This document shows positions 16,466 through 25,707 of a stretch of DNA of 64,000 nt, in pieces; the first letter of the stretch is position 1; each line of letters opens with the position of its first letter. The notes under the pieces were generated by a model, which worked only from the letters and a program-made list of their open reading frames with translations, searched no databases and was not told the DNA's origin. The position numbers and the translations under genes were made by a program. The DNA lies in contig NC_022041.1 of NCBI RefSeq assembly GCF_000444995.1, positions 1,710,001 through 1,774,000 of the forward strand, given 5' to 3'. The DNA is from Paracoccus aminophilus JCM 7686. Lineage in GTDB: Bacteria; Pseudomonadota; Alphaproteobacteria; Rhodobacterales; Rhodobacteraceae.

Positions 16466-17500
16466 TCAGCCGATTTCGCGGTTCCAGCGATCAGCAACAT
16501 CCGCGGCGATCTCGACATATTTGTCCCAGTCGAAGCGGATGATCTTGGACATGGCGTCGCCGGTGATCGGTATCCGTTTCGCCAAAGCGGCATCGACGGT
16601 CGAGGCCGTGTTGACCGGCGAGGTGTAGAAGGTCTTCGCCATATTCGACTGCACATCGGCGTCGATCAGATAGTTGATATAGGCATGGGCCTGATCCTTG
16701 GCCGCGCCGGTCTTGACGATGTTGAAGGATTGCTCATAGGCCAGAACACCCTCGGTCGGGACGACGATCTCGACCGGCGCGCCCTTGTCCTGAAGCGTCA
16801 TGATCTCGGTCCAATCGACCGGCGCGATGGCGACATCGCCGCGCATCAAGGCGGTCGCGACCTCGCCGCTCCAGCTCGCCTGAGTGAAGGGCGCGAGCTC
16901 GGCGATCTTGGTGAAAGCCGTGTCGATATCCATATCGCCCGAACCGAAGAGCTTGCCCGCCAGCCGCAGGAACAAAAGCGCGCCGGTATTGCCGATCTGA
17001 TAAAGCCCGATCCGGCCCTTGAATTCGGGATTGGTCCAAAGATCGGTCCAGGATTTCGGCGGCGTCTGGATCATATCGGTGCGATAGGCCAACCCGATCG
17101 GCGAGACGATGCCGCGCAAACCGTTGTTTTCAGGGTTCATCAGCCCCTCATGCAGCTTGGCCGCATTCGGCACTTTCGTCAGGTCAAGCGGCTCGAAAAA
17201 GCCCTCGGCGCGCAGCATGGCGGCGATGTTTTCATTGCCCATGAAGACCGAATAGGGCGAGGCCGCCCCGCCCGCGCGGATCTTCGAGACGAAATCCTTG
17301 CCGAGCCCGACATCAAGCTGGCCCTGAATGCCGGTGGCCTTGGTGAAGCCGGGAAGCAGCACCTCCTCCCAGAACTTGGCCCAGGTCCCGCCATAGGTCG
17401 GGATCACGAAAGGCGCCTGCGCAAAGGCGCGGCCGCCGAGGGAAAGCACACCAGCGGACGCCGTCAGCGCCGCCAGAAAGTGGCGTCGGTTCAATGTCAT
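16466..17500 (-). CDS. Extracellular solute-binding protein of polyamine-type ABC importer (Tat signal)
   Basis: The 344-residue protein starts with NRRHFLAALTASAGVLSLG ending in AFA, a twin-arginine signal peptide, so it folds before export to the periplasm. The mature part (PTYGGTWAKFWEEVLLPGF near the N-terminus) fits PotD-like binding proteins. A GGGAGA ribosome site precedes the start. It heads the four-gene importer operon and is divergent from the GntR regulator, whose candidate operator lies in the shared 169-base intergenic region. Confidence 0.9.
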   Translation of the reverse strand: MTLNRRHFLAALTASAGVLSLGGRAFAQAPFVIPTYGGTWAKFWEEVLLPGFTKATGIQGQLDVGLGKDFVSKIRAGGAASPYSVFMGNENIAAMLRAEGFFEPLDLTKVPNAAKLHEGLMNPENNGLRGIVSPIGLAYRTDMIQTPPKSWTDLWTNPEFKGRIGLYQIGNTGALLFLRLAGKLFGSGDMDIDTAFTKIAELAPFTQASWSGEVATALMRGDVAIAPVDWTEIMTLQDKGAPVEIVVPTEGVLAYEQSFNIVKTGAAKDQAHAYINYLIDADVQSNMAKTFYTSPVNTASTVDAALAKRIPITGDAMSKIIRFDWDKYVEIAADVADRWNREIG

Positions 17501-17624
17501 CGGATATCTCCCTGTGATGCCCTGCCTGCCCGGTTCCCGTGGCGGCAGCTGTTCGACTCGGCATTCCTTGAGGTCAGGTTTGCACCTTCATCGGAATCGG
17601 TCAATAATTTTTATATTTAAATAG

Positions 17625-17646
17625 GCCAATCTGGTGATAGATTGGC
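17625..17646. promoter_or_regulatory. Perfect 8-bp inverted repeat, candidate GntR operator
   Basis: The arms GCCAATCT and AGATTGGC are separated by six bases (GGTGAT). It lies 23 bases before the GntR start and downstream of an AT-rich stretch (ATTTTTATATTTAAATA) suited to a promoter, between the divergent importer operon and gntR. Autoregulation and control of both directions is likely. Confidence 0.55.
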
Positions 17647-17669
17647 GAGGCACAGAAAAAAGTGATGAT

Positions 17670-18416
17670 ATGACGACGATTGACCGGAATCAGGGATTGG
17701 CACGACAGATTGCCGACAGCCTCCAGGACGACATTCTCCAGAACCGTTTGAGCGTGTCGGAACGGCTTCCCTCCGAGGCCGATCTGGCCGAGCGCTTCAA
17801 GGTCTCGCAGCCGACGGTGCGCGAGGCGATGAAGATCCTTGCAGCGAAGAAGCTGATCCGCTCGAAACGCGGCCCGAAAGGCGGGGTTTTCGTCAACACG
17901 CCCTCGCTCGATATGGCTGCCCAGACCCTGCATGAGACGACGAACTGGCTGGTCTCGCTTGGGGTGATCGAGCTTGCCGATATCGTCGAGACCCGCCGCA
18001 AGCTTGGCCGTATGGCCATCGAAATCGCCTGCGAAGCCGCCACGCGCGAGGATTACAAGCGGATCGAGGATGCGCTGCTCGAACTCGATCACACCAATAT
18101 TTCGGACGAGGATTTCTGCCGCCTCGAGGTCGCGTTCCATCAGGCGGTCGCCGAGGCCAGCTCGAATGCGGTGCTGCGGCTGATGATGGTCGTGGTCAAC
18201 CAATCGTTGATCCCGGCCGCGAATATGATCTCCTTCCAGTTCCGCGAGCGTGACAAGGTCATCGCCTATCAGCGCCAGATCTTCTCGGCGCTGCTCAGCC
18301 GCAAGACCGAAGAGGCCGTCAGCGCCTTTGACGCGCTCATCGACTATCAAAGCGGGGTCTATGACCTTGCGCTCCAGCGCCGCGAGGAACGGCAATCCGC
18401 CGAAGCCGCGCGCTGA
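17670..18416 (+). CDS. GntR-family (FadR-type) transcriptional regulator
   Basis: The 248-residue protein starts at MTTIDRN. An N-terminal winged helix (RLPSEADLAERFKVSQPTVR, then EAMKILAAKKLI) is followed by an all-helical FCD-type effector domain with candidate metal histidines (AFHQAVAEAS). It precedes the CoA ligase gene by 14 bases and probably controls it, and possibly the divergent ABC importer. FadR-type regulators respond to carboxylic acids or CoA thioesters, consistent with the ligase. Confidence 0.88.
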   Translation: MTTIDRNQGLARQIADSLQDDILQNRLSVSERLPSEADLAERFKVSQPTVREAMKILAAKKLIRSKRGPKGGVFVNTPSLDMAAQTLHETTNWLVSLGVIELADIVETRRKLGRMAIEIACEAATREDYKRIEDALLELDHTNISDEDFCRLEVAFHQAVAEASSNAVLRLMMVVVNQSLIPAANMISFQFRERDKVIAYQRQIFSALLSRKTEEAVSAFDALIDYQSGVYDLALQRREERQSAEAAR

Positions 18417-18430
18417 CAACCGGAGATGAG

Positions 18431-20074
18431 ATGACGCGATCCCCGATCCTTGGCACCCGCGCGGATGGCGCGCTGACGCTGGCCAATCCGATCCCGCTTC
18501 CCGCGCAGCCGGACGTTCTGGACCGGCTGCGGCATTGGGCGAGGGTGGCGCCGGACCGGGTGCTGATCTCGGCGGAGGTCTTGGGATCGCGTCATTCCCT
18601 GAGCTATGCCGAGGCGCTCACCGCCGCAGAATCCCTGCATTGGCGCCTTGCCGCAGCCGGTTTGCGCCCCGGTGCGCGGATCGCGACCTTGCTGCCCGCG
18701 GGCCTCGCGGCGCTGAGCCTGCGCCTCGCTTGCCTGATGGGCGGATATACCCATCTTTCGCTGCCGCCCTACCCCTTCCGCGCCCTGCCCGCCTGCCCGC
18801 CGACCGAGGGCGACGCCGGGCGGCTCTGGCAGATCGTACAGCCCGCCCTGCTGATCGTCGGCGAGGATCACAGCCTGCGCGGCAGTGGCCCCGCCCTCGC
18901 TCTTGCCGATCTGCCTGCGGCCCGGCCTGTGTCCGCAGCCGCCGTCACAGCCACTGACTGGAGCGCGATTTTCTTCACCGCCGGCAGCACCGGCGCCTCG
19001 AAAGGCGTACCCATCACCCGCGGGATGATCTCGTCTTGTCAGGCCGCCTGCGCGGCGCAATGGCCCTTCCTGACCGCGCGCCCGCCGGTGCTGATCGACT
19101 GGATGCCCTGGAACCATGTCTTTGGTGGATTGGATAATCTTTTCAAGGTGATCTGGAATGGCGGCAGCCTTCACCTTGCGCCGCCGCCCTCGGCAGAGGG
19201 CATAGAGGCGATGCTGCGGCTGATGGCCGAGGTCCAGCCGACGCTGTCGATTGGCGTGCCGCTTGGGCTCACGCTGATCCTCGATGCCTTTGACACGACG
19301 CCCGAGCTTGTGTTGCCCGGGTTTGCGCGACTGACCCATCTCTTCTTCGCCGGAGCCGCGATGGCGCCTGCGCTCTGGGAGAGGCTGACACTGTTTCGCG
19401 CCGCGGTCGAGCACCGCTTCGGCCATGATCTTGCCATTCTTTCGGGCTATGGCGCGACCGAGGCCGCCTCGACCATGTGCCTCGCGCCCGGCCCGGTGAC
19501 GAGCGCGGGCGTTCTCGGCTGGCCCCTGCCCGGCCATGAAATCGCCTTGGTCGAGACCGAGGGCCGTCGCGAGATCCGCTTTCGCGGCCCCAATCTCGCG
19601 CCCTGCTATCTGACCGAGACCGGAGAAAGCCCACTGCCGCTGGACGATTTCGGCTTTTACCGCACGGGGGACGCCGGGATCTGGGATGGGACGACCCTGC
19701 GCTTCGACGGTCGTCTGGCCGAGGATTTCAAGCTCGCGAGTGGGATCAAGGTCAGAGCGGGAGTGCTGCGCGCGCAGATTCTCAAGGCGCTGGCGCCTCT
19801 GGCCGAGGATCTGGTGCTTGGCGGCGAAGGGCGTGAGGGGCTGGTTGCGCTGGTCTTCGGCCAAGGCGACATGGCCGAGCGCCTGGCCGCTTGGAACCGC
19901 GCGAATCCCGGTTCTTCGACCGCGATTGCCCGTTTCATCATCGCTGATTTCGCCCCGGATGCGCAGGCGGGCGAGGTCTCGGCCAAGGGGCAGATCGTGC
20001 AAAGCCGGATGCTGCGCAACCGCGCGGCGCTGTTTGAGGCGCTGTCCGACGGCAAGATCGGCACCGTTCCCTAA
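18431..20074 (+). CDS. Acyl-CoA synthetase, feruloyl-CoA synthetase-like (AMP-binding)
   Basis: The 547-residue adenylate-forming enzyme has the phosphate loop FFTAGSTGASKGVPIT, the aromatic-acid ligase hallmark DWMPWNHVFGG, A5 motif GYGATEAA, FYRTGDAG, and the catalytic lysine region SAKGQIVQSRMLRNR near residue 520. It would activate a carboxylic acid with ATP to an acyl-AMP and then a CoA thioester. Ferulic or a related aryl/acyl acid is likely but not certain. GGAG lies upstream of the ATG. It ends at a bidirectional terminator facing the crotonase operon. Confidence 0.85.
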   Translation: MTRSPILGTRADGALTLANPIPLPAQPDVLDRLRHWARVAPDRVLISAEVLGSRHSLSYAEALTAAESLHWRLAAAGLRPGARIATLLPAGLAALSLRLACLMGGYTHLSLPPYPFRALPACPPTEGDAGRLWQIVQPALLIVGEDHSLRGSGPALALADLPAARPVSAAAVTATDWSAIFFTAGSTGASKGVPITRGMISSCQAACAAQWPFLTARPPVLIDWMPWNHVFGGLDNLFKVIWNGGSLHLAPPPSAEGIEAMLRLMAEVQPTLSIGVPLGLTLILDAFDTTPELVLPGFARLTHLFFAGAAMAPALWERLTLFRAAVEHRFGHDLAILSGYGATEAASTMCLAPGPVTSAGVLGWPLPGHEIALVETEGRREIRFRGPNLAPCYLTETGESPLPLDDFGFYRTGDAGIWDGTTLRFDGRLAEDFKLASGIKVRAGVLRAQILKALAPLAEDLVLGGEGREGLVALVFGQGDMAERLAAWNRANPGSSTAIARFIIADFAPDAQAGEVSAKGQIVQSRMLRNRAALFEALSDGKIGTVP

Positions 20075-20076
20075 GA

Positions 20077-20098
20077 AACGCCGCCCGGAGGCGGCGTT
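20077..20098. terminator. Strong bidirectional intrinsic terminator
   Basis: The arms AACGCCGCC and GGCGGCGTT form a perfect 9-bp stem with loop CGGA, flanked by A and T runs on the two sides. It lies between the convergent stops of the CoA ligase and crotonase genes. Confidence 0.85.
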
Positions 20099-20103
20099 TT
20101 GGC

Positions 20104-20913
20104 TCAATCGAGATCCTTGAACGGGGCCTCGCGGATTTCGAGAAACTCCTTCAGCGATTTCTCCTTGAGAAGCCGCATCCACTTCCGCCCTTCTTCGGTC
20201 CCATGCAGGATCGCCGTGGTTTCGCGGTTGTAAGACCACGAGCTTTCAAGCCCCGCCGTCTGCTGCATATGGTTCAGCGCCGCCTTGGCATAACGGATCG
20301 CCGCACCGGGCATCCGCGCACATTTACGCGCCATCCGCTCGGCCTCCGCCATGACCTGATCGCGCGGCACCGCCTTATTGGCCAGATGAATGCGCACCGC
20401 TTCGGTCCCGTCGATCAGATCGCCCGTATACATCAGATGACGCGCATGGATCATCGGCACGGTCCAGGGCAGCATCAGCGTCGGGGGCGCCGAGACATGG
20501 CGCACCTCGGGCTCGCCCAGCAGCGCGTCCTCGGCGACAATCACCATGTCGCAGCACATCATCAGCTCAAGCCCGCCCGCCAGCGCATAGCCATTCACCG
20601 CCGCGATGATCGGGATCGGCACGTCATGGATGAACTTCAACCGCCGCATATTCTCGCCGATATCGCCGCGCCAGCCGTCGGCATCCATCTCGAAATCCTC
20701 GCCGCCGAGATCGAAGCCCGCGGTGAAGGCGCGGCCCGCCCCGGTCAGGATCACGGCGCGGATCTCGGGGTCGGCGACGGCGCGCTGAATTGCCGCCTCA
20801 ATCGCGTCGCCAAGCTCTTGATTCATCGCGTTCATCTTGTCCGGGCGGTTCATCGTCAGCGTGACAAACGCATCCTCGGGGTCTTTGTGCCACAGCACCA
20901 ACTCTTGCGTCAC
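20104..20913 (-). CDS. Enoyl-CoA hydratase/isomerase family protein (crotonase)
   Basis: The 269-residue protein is read from the GTG at 20913, which has AAGGGGGA six bases upstream; an in-frame ATG at 20943 would overlap the previous gene. The oxyanion-hole segments are GAGRAFTAGFDLGG and NGYALAGGLELMMCCDMVI, followed by GEPEVRHVSAPPTLMLPW. It hydrates, isomerises or cleaves a CoA thioester. It is 10 bases downstream of the AcuI-type reductase. With the nearby CoA ligase it could form a cinnamoyl-type side-chain pathway. Confidence 0.88.
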   Translation of the reverse strand: MTQELVLWHKDPEDAFVTLTMNRPDKMNAMNQELGDAIEAAIQRAVADPEIRAVILTGAGRAFTAGFDLGGEDFEMDADGWRGDIGENMRRLKFIHDVPIPIIAAVNGYALAGGLELMMCCDMVIVAEDALLGEPEVRHVSAPPTLMLPWTVPMIHARHLMYTGDLIDGTEAVRIHLANKAVPRDQVMAEAERMARKCARMPGAAIRYAKAALNHMQQTAGLESSWSYNRETTAILHGTEEGRKWMRLLKEKSLKEFLEIREAPFKDLD

Positions 20914-20923
20914 GTCGTCCCCC

Positions 20924-21919
20924 TTATGCGATTTCAATGACATAGCGGCCCCGGGTTTCCCCTTTGAGGATCGCCTCTGCCAGTTTCGGCACCTCCGAGA
21001 GCTTCGCGGTGGTGGTCAGCGCATGCAATGTCGCGCGGTCGAGATGCTTGTCGAGATAATCCCAGGCTCGCGCCCGTTTTTCCTGCGGCGCCATAACGGA
21101 ATCGACCCCCAGCAGCGCCACGCTGCGCAAGATGAAGGGCATCACCGTCACCGGCAGATCCATGCCCTGCGCCAGACCGCAGGCCGCGACCGCGCCGCCG
21201 TATTTCGTCTGGGCCAGCACATTGGCCAGGGTATGGCTGCCGACCGCATCGACCGCGCCCGACCAGCGTTCGGCCTGCAAGGGACGCCCCGCCTCGTTCA
21301 ACTCTTGGCGCGAGATGAAGCCGCTCGCGCCGAGGCTTTGCAAAAACTCATGCTGGCTGGCACGTCCGGTCGAGGCCACCACCTTGTAGCCGCGCTTGGC
21401 GAGAAGCGAGATCGCCACGGTGCCGACGCCACCCGCGGCGCCGGTGACCAGAACCTCGCCCTCGCCGGGGGTGATGTGGCCCCAATCCTCAAGCGCAATC
21501 GCGCAAAGCGCCGCCGTATAGCCAGCCGTACCGATGGCCATGGCCTCGGCGGCCGAAAAGCCCTTGGGCAGCCGCGTCAGATGGCCGGCCTTGATGCTTT
21601 GAAAGCGCGAATAGCCGCCCCATTCGGTCTCAGAGAGCCCCCAGCCATTGACCAGCACCTGATCACCCGGCCGCCATTGCGGCACTTTCGACTCGACCAC
21701 GGTCCCGGCAAGATCGATGCCCCCGACCATCGGCAGGCGCCGCGCGATCGGGATCGATCCGGCAATCGCCAGCCCGTCCTTGTAGTTGAGGCTGGAATGG
21801 CTGATCTCGACCAGCACATCATTGTCCGGCAGATCGTCGCGCGTCAGCGCTTCGAAGCCAACTTTGCGCTTGCCGTCGACATCGCGAATGACCAGCGCCT
21901 GAAAGCCGTGATCCGTCAT
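20924..21919 (-). CDS. acuI: MDR-family NADPH oxidoreductase, acryloyl-CoA reductase (AcuI/YhdH)-like
   Basis: The 331-residue protein starts at MTDHGFQALV, with GGGGAGGAA upstream. The AcuI/YhdH fingerprint is present: SSLNYKDGLAI, the Rossmann loop VTGAAGGVGTVAI and KGETRGRYVIEIA at the end. The family reduces acryloyl-CoA or related enoyl-CoA to detoxify it. It heads a two-gene unit with the crotonase. A perfect palindrome lies in the intergenic region shared with the divergent ferredoxin oxidoreductase. Confidence 0.85.
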   Translation of the reverse strand: MTDHGFQALVIRDVDGKRKVGFEALTRDDLPDNDVLVEISHSSLNYKDGLAIAGSIPIARRLPMVGGIDLAGTVVESKVPQWRPGDQVLVNGWGLSETEWGGYSRFQSIKAGHLTRLPKGFSAAEAMAIGTAGYTAALCAIALEDWGHITPGEGEVLVTGAAGGVGTVAISLLAKRGYKVVASTGRASQHEFLQSLGASGFISRQELNEAGRPLQAERWSGAVDAVGSHTLANVLAQTKYGGAVAACGLAQGMDLPVTVMPFILRSVALLGVDSVMAPQEKRARAWDYLDKHLDRATLHALTTTAKLSEVPKLAEAILKGETRGRYVIEIA

Positions 21920-22040
21920 CTTCGATTCCTCCCCTGTTTCGAAAACCCCGCCGCGCGGGGTCTCTCCGCTGCTGACTGCCGGAAACCGCGGCACATCCGC
22001 GCGGTCTCCTCTATTGTGTTATTGAAATATATATTTGACA

Positions 22041-22054
22041 TCTGTTGCAACAGA
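22041..22054. promoter_or_regulatory. 14-bp perfect palindrome, candidate operator for acuI / ferredoxin oxidoreductase
   Basis: The sequence TCTGTTGCAACAGA is fully self-complementary. It directly follows TTGACA (22035-22040), which could be a -35 element for the rightward gene, and sits in AT-rich DNA between divergent starts at 21919 and 22130. A repressor bound here would block rightward transcription. Confidence 0.5.
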
Positions 22055-22129
22055 AATATCCTCGAAGCCGATCTTTCCGAACATTCGCGACCTGCCATCC
22101 CCAAATGGCACCGGATGTGAGCAGCGAGC

Positions 22130-25100
22130 ATGAAGATGCAGCCAACCGACCTTCGCCCCCCTGCCGGTGCGCCCGAGGCCAAGCCTGCGGAGGGGCAGAA
22201 ACCCGCGCTCAGCGACCGCTACAGTAAACCCGTGGGGCGGATTCTGGTCTCGGGCACGCAGGCGCTGATCCGGCTGATGATCGAACAGGCGGCGGCAGAT
22301 AAAGCTGCGGGACTGCATACGGCGGGCTATGTCTCGGGCTATCGCGGCTCGCCTTTGGCGGGGTTCGATACAGAAATGGCCCGCGCCCGCCCATTTCTCG
22401 CCGGTGCGGAAGTGGTCTTTCAACCCGGCCTCAACGAGGATCTCGCCGCGACCGCCGTCTGGGGCAGCCAGCAGACCGATCTCTCGCCCGGGGCGCGCCA
22501 CGACGGCGTTTTCGCGATGTGGTATGGCAAGGGGCCGGGCGTCGACCGCTCGATGGATGCGATCCGCCACGCCAATGCGGCGGGCACCCATCCGCGCGGC
22601 GGCGTCCTTCTGTTGATGGGCGACGATCATGGCGCGGTCTCCTCGACCCTGCCGCATCAATCCGAGCATAACCTGATCTCGGCCATGGTCCCGATCCTGT
22701 CGCCCGCCGGGGTCGAGGATTACATCCCCTTCGGCCTCGCGGGCTTTGCGATGAGCCGCTTTTCGGGCGCCTGGGTCGGCTTCAAATGCCAGACCGAAAT
22801 CGTCGAATGCAGCGCCACCGTCGAGCTGCCCGCGCGACGCGACTTCACGCTGCCCGACATCGCGCTTCCCACTGACGGGGTCTCGATCCGCTGGCCCGAC
22901 AACCAGCTCGCGCAGGAAAAACGGCTAGAGATCAAGCTTCGCGCCGCGCAGGGCTTTGCGGTTGCGAACAATCTGGATGTGATTTCGGGCGCCCGGAGCG
23001 GCGCGAAACGCGGCATCGTGGCGACCGGGAAAGGCTGGCGCGATCTGACCGGAGCTCTGGCCAGGCTTGGGGTCGATGCCCATGCCATTGGCCTGCGACT
23101 TTACAAGGTCGGCCTGATCTGGCCGCTGGTGCCCGAGACGCTAGAGGCTTTCGCCGAGGGCCTCGACGAGATTCTGATCGTCGAGGAAAAGCGCCCGGTG
23201 ATCGAGGATCAGATCCGCGTGCAGTTCTATGGCCGCAGCACGGCGCCGCGCCTGTTCGGCAAATCCACTCCGAAAGGCGCCCCGCTGATCTCGGCGACAG
23301 CAGAGCTTGATCCGCTTGGTCTCGCCGAGGTGGTGGCGCGCTTTCTTGACCTGCCCGCACCCGAAACCGCCGCCTCCGAGCTCCCCGTCTCTGAACCAAT
23401 GCCCTTTCGCGAGCCCTATTTCTGCTCGGGCTGTCCCCATTCCGTCTCGACCCGCCTACCCGAGGGCAGTCGCGCGACAGCTGGGATCGGCTGCTCGATG
23501 CTGGCGGTCGGCATGGACCGGCATGTCGAAACCTTCACCCAGATGGGTGGCGAGGGCGCGAACTGGATCGGCCATGCGCCCTTCACCGATGAGCGGCATC
23601 TGTTCGTTCATATGGGCGACGGCACCTATTTCCACTCGGGGCTTTTGGCGATCCGGGCAGCGGTCGCGGCCAAGGTGAACGCGACCTATAAGATCCTCTT
23701 CAACGATGCCGTGGCCATGACCGGCGGCCAAAAACATGACGGCGAGCTCTCGGTTCCGGCCATCGTCGATCAGCTGCGCGCCGAGGGTCTACGTGAGGTC
23801 GTGGTCATCTCGGAAACCCCCGAGGTCTGGACCTCGCTGCCGGTCAAGGTGCTGGGCCGCGACGCGCTGATGGGCGAGCAAGAGCGGCTTCGGCAGATGG
23901 ATGGCATCACGGCGATCATCTACGACCAGGTCTGCGCGGCAGAAAAGCGCCGCCGCCGCAAGCGGGGCAGTTTTCCGCAGATGGACGAGCGTGTGGTCAT
24001 CCATCCCGAGGTCTGTGAAGGCTGCGGCGATTGCTCGGTCCAGTCGAATTGCATCTCGGTCGAGCCTTTGGACACGCCTCTTGGCCTCAAGCGCCAGATC
24101 AACCAATCCGCCTGCAATGGCGACCGGAGCTGCCTCAAAGGGTTCTGCCCGAGCTTCATCACCCTGCCCGGCGCGGTCCCGCGCAAGACCTCGCGCCCAC
24201 TGCCCGAGGCTTTGAAGGACGAGCTGCCCGAGCCCGCGATTACCCTCGACAGCCCCCGCGCCATCCTGATGACCGGCATCGGGGGCACGGGCGTCATCAC
24301 GGTCTCTGCGATCCTGACACAGGCCGCGTACCTCGACGGTCTGGCAGTGCTGACGCTCGACCAAACCGGCCTTGCACAGAAGAACGGCGCGGTCATGTCG
24401 CATCTGCGGCTCGCGCGGCAGGCCTCCGATCTGCACGCGCCCCGGATCGGGACAGGCGAGGCCGATCTGCTGCTGGGTTTTGACAAGGTCGTCGCGGTGT
24501 CACCCAAGGCGATCCGGACGCTCGATGCGGCGCGCTCCCGCGCGGTTGTGGACAGCCATTTCACCCCGACCGCGAGCTTCGTGAAAAACCCCTCCGGCGA
24601 CCTCAAGACGGCGCTGCCAATGGCGAATTTGCGCAAACAGCTTGCAGCGGGGTCGCTGTTCCCTCTGGATGCCACTGAATTGGCCGAGACCTATTTCGGC
24701 GATGCGATTGCCTCGAATATCCTGCTGACCGGATTTGCCTGGCAAAGCGGTCTGATCCCGATCTCGCGCGCGTCAATCGAGGCAGCGATTGCGTTGAACG
24801 GCGGCGGGGCAGCGCAAAATCTCCAAGCCTTCCAAATCGGGCGGCTCGCCGCAGTCAAACCAGATGCGGTTATTCGTAAGCCGGTGACCAAAGACCTCTC
24901 GGTCTCTGAATTGAAGGCAATGCTCGCCAGGCGACTGGAGCTTTATCAAAACCGGCGCTACGCGCGGCGCTTTTTGAAGCTGATCGAAAAGGCCGAGCGA
25001 CGGGTTGCAGATTGGCCGGGAGCCGAGGCGTTTCTGGTCGCGCTCATGCGCGGCTGCCATCACGTCATGGCCTATAAAGACGAATATGAGGTCGCGCGAC

Positions 25101-25510
25101 TTTTGTCGGATGAGAGCTTTTTGCAATCTCTCGGCGATCGATTCGAGGGCGACCTACGCCCGACATTTCACCTTGCGCCCCCGCTTCTTAGCAAAACTGA
25201 TGCCCGCACGGGTCGCCCGATGAAGCGCCGGTTTGGCCCGAATACTCTACCCGCATTCCGCTTGCTCCGCCGCCTAAAAGGTCTGCGCGGAACTCCATTC
25301 GATCCTTTCGGATACCATCCGGAACGCAAAGCAGAGCGGGCTTTGCGAGAGGATTATCTTGGCACTATGTCGGCCTTGATCGAAAGCCTTCAGCAAGTTG
25401 ATTTAAACGAGGCAACCCGGCGCGCAGGTTCGGTCCTTTTTGTTAAAGGTTACGGGCCGGTCAAAGCCCTTGGCTTGGAGCAAATGCGCGAAGCTTTTTC
25501 TCAAGGCTAG
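22130..25510 (+). CDS. Indolepyruvate ferredoxin oxidoreductase, fused IorAB type
   Basis: The 1126-residue enzyme oxidatively decarboxylates aryl or branched 2-oxo acids to acyl-CoA, with ferredoxin as acceptor. Order: an N-terminal PP domain (SGYRGSPLAGFDTEM near 68-82), a TPP domain with GDGTYFHSG near 493 and LFNDAVAMTGGQ near 523, two ferredoxin-like Cys clusters near 628-670 (CEGCGDC and CNGDRSCLKGFC), then the gamma domain (GIGGTGVITVSA near 713). A single chain is normal for proteobacteria. Codon use becomes visibly lower in GC over the last 600 bases. With the CoA ligase, crotonase and reductase nearby it suggests aromatic or branched-chain oxo-acid catabolism. Confidence 0.92.
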   Translation: MKMQPTDLRPPAGAPEAKPAEGQKPALSDRYSKPVGRILVSGTQALIRLMIEQAAADKAAGLHTAGYVSGYRGSPLAGFDTEMARARPFLAGAEVVFQPGLNEDLAATAVWGSQQTDLSPGARHDGVFAMWYGKGPGVDRSMDAIRHANAAGTHPRGGVLLLMGDDHGAVSSTLPHQSEHNLISAMVPILSPAGVEDYIPFGLAGFAMSRFSGAWVGFKCQTEIVECSATVELPARRDFTLPDIALPTDGVSIRWPDNQLAQEKRLEIKLRAAQGFAVANNLDVISGARSGAKRGIVATGKGWRDLTGALARLGVDAHAIGLRLYKVGLIWPLVPETLEAFAEGLDEILIVEEKRPVIEDQIRVQFYGRSTAPRLFGKSTPKGAPLISATAELDPLGLAEVVARFLDLPAPETAASELPVSEPMPFREPYFCSGCPHSVSTRLPEGSRATAGIGCSMLAVGMDRHVETFTQMGGEGANWIGHAPFTDERHLFVHMGDGTYFHSGLLAIRAAVAAKVNATYKILFNDAVAMTGGQKHDGELSVPAIVDQLRAEGLREVVVISETPEVWTSLPVKVLGRDALMGEQERLRQMDGITAIIYDQVCAAEKRRRRKRGSFPQMDERVVIHPEVCEGCGDCSVQSNCISVEPLDTPLGLKRQINQSACNGDRSCLKGFCPSFITLPGAVPRKTSRPLPEALKDELPEPAITLDSPRAILMTGIGGTGVITVSAILTQAAYLDGLAVLTLDQTGLAQKNGAVMSHLRLARQASDLHAPRIGTGEADLLLGFDKVVAVSPKAIRTLDAARSRAVVDSHFTPTASFVKNPSGDLKTALPMANLRKQLAAGSLFPLDATELAETYFGDAIASNILLTGFAWQSGLIPISRASIEAAIALNGGGAAQNLQAFQIGRLAAVKPDAVIRKPVTKDLSVSELKAMLARRLELYQNRRYARRFLKLIEKAERRVADWPGAEAFLVALMRGCHHVMAYKDEYEVARLLSDESFLQSLGDRFEGDLRPTFHLAPPLLSKTDARTGRPMKRRFGPNTLPAFRLLRRLKGLRGTPFDPFGYHPERKAERALREDYLGTMSALIESLQQVDLNEATRRAGSVLFVKGYGPVKALGLEQMREAFSQG

Positions 25511-25707
25511 GTTATGCCGACAAATGACCGAACCATAAGCTGAAGCCGGCAAAATCAACAAAGCCGATAAACTGTCCGCGGGCCTTCGCCCATTCGGATG
25601 CCAAACCGCGTGAGTTATGCCTTCAAGGAAGGTTCACCCATGATCGGAATTCAAATTCCGCCCCAAACACAGGCGGAGATGGAACGCAATGCTTCGGCCA
25701 ACTCAAC

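Noticed and set aside
18359..20239. Long minus-strand open frame opposite the CoA ligase
   Set aside because: Low-complexity Gln/Arg/Gly composition, and the plus strand carries all adenylate-forming motifs.
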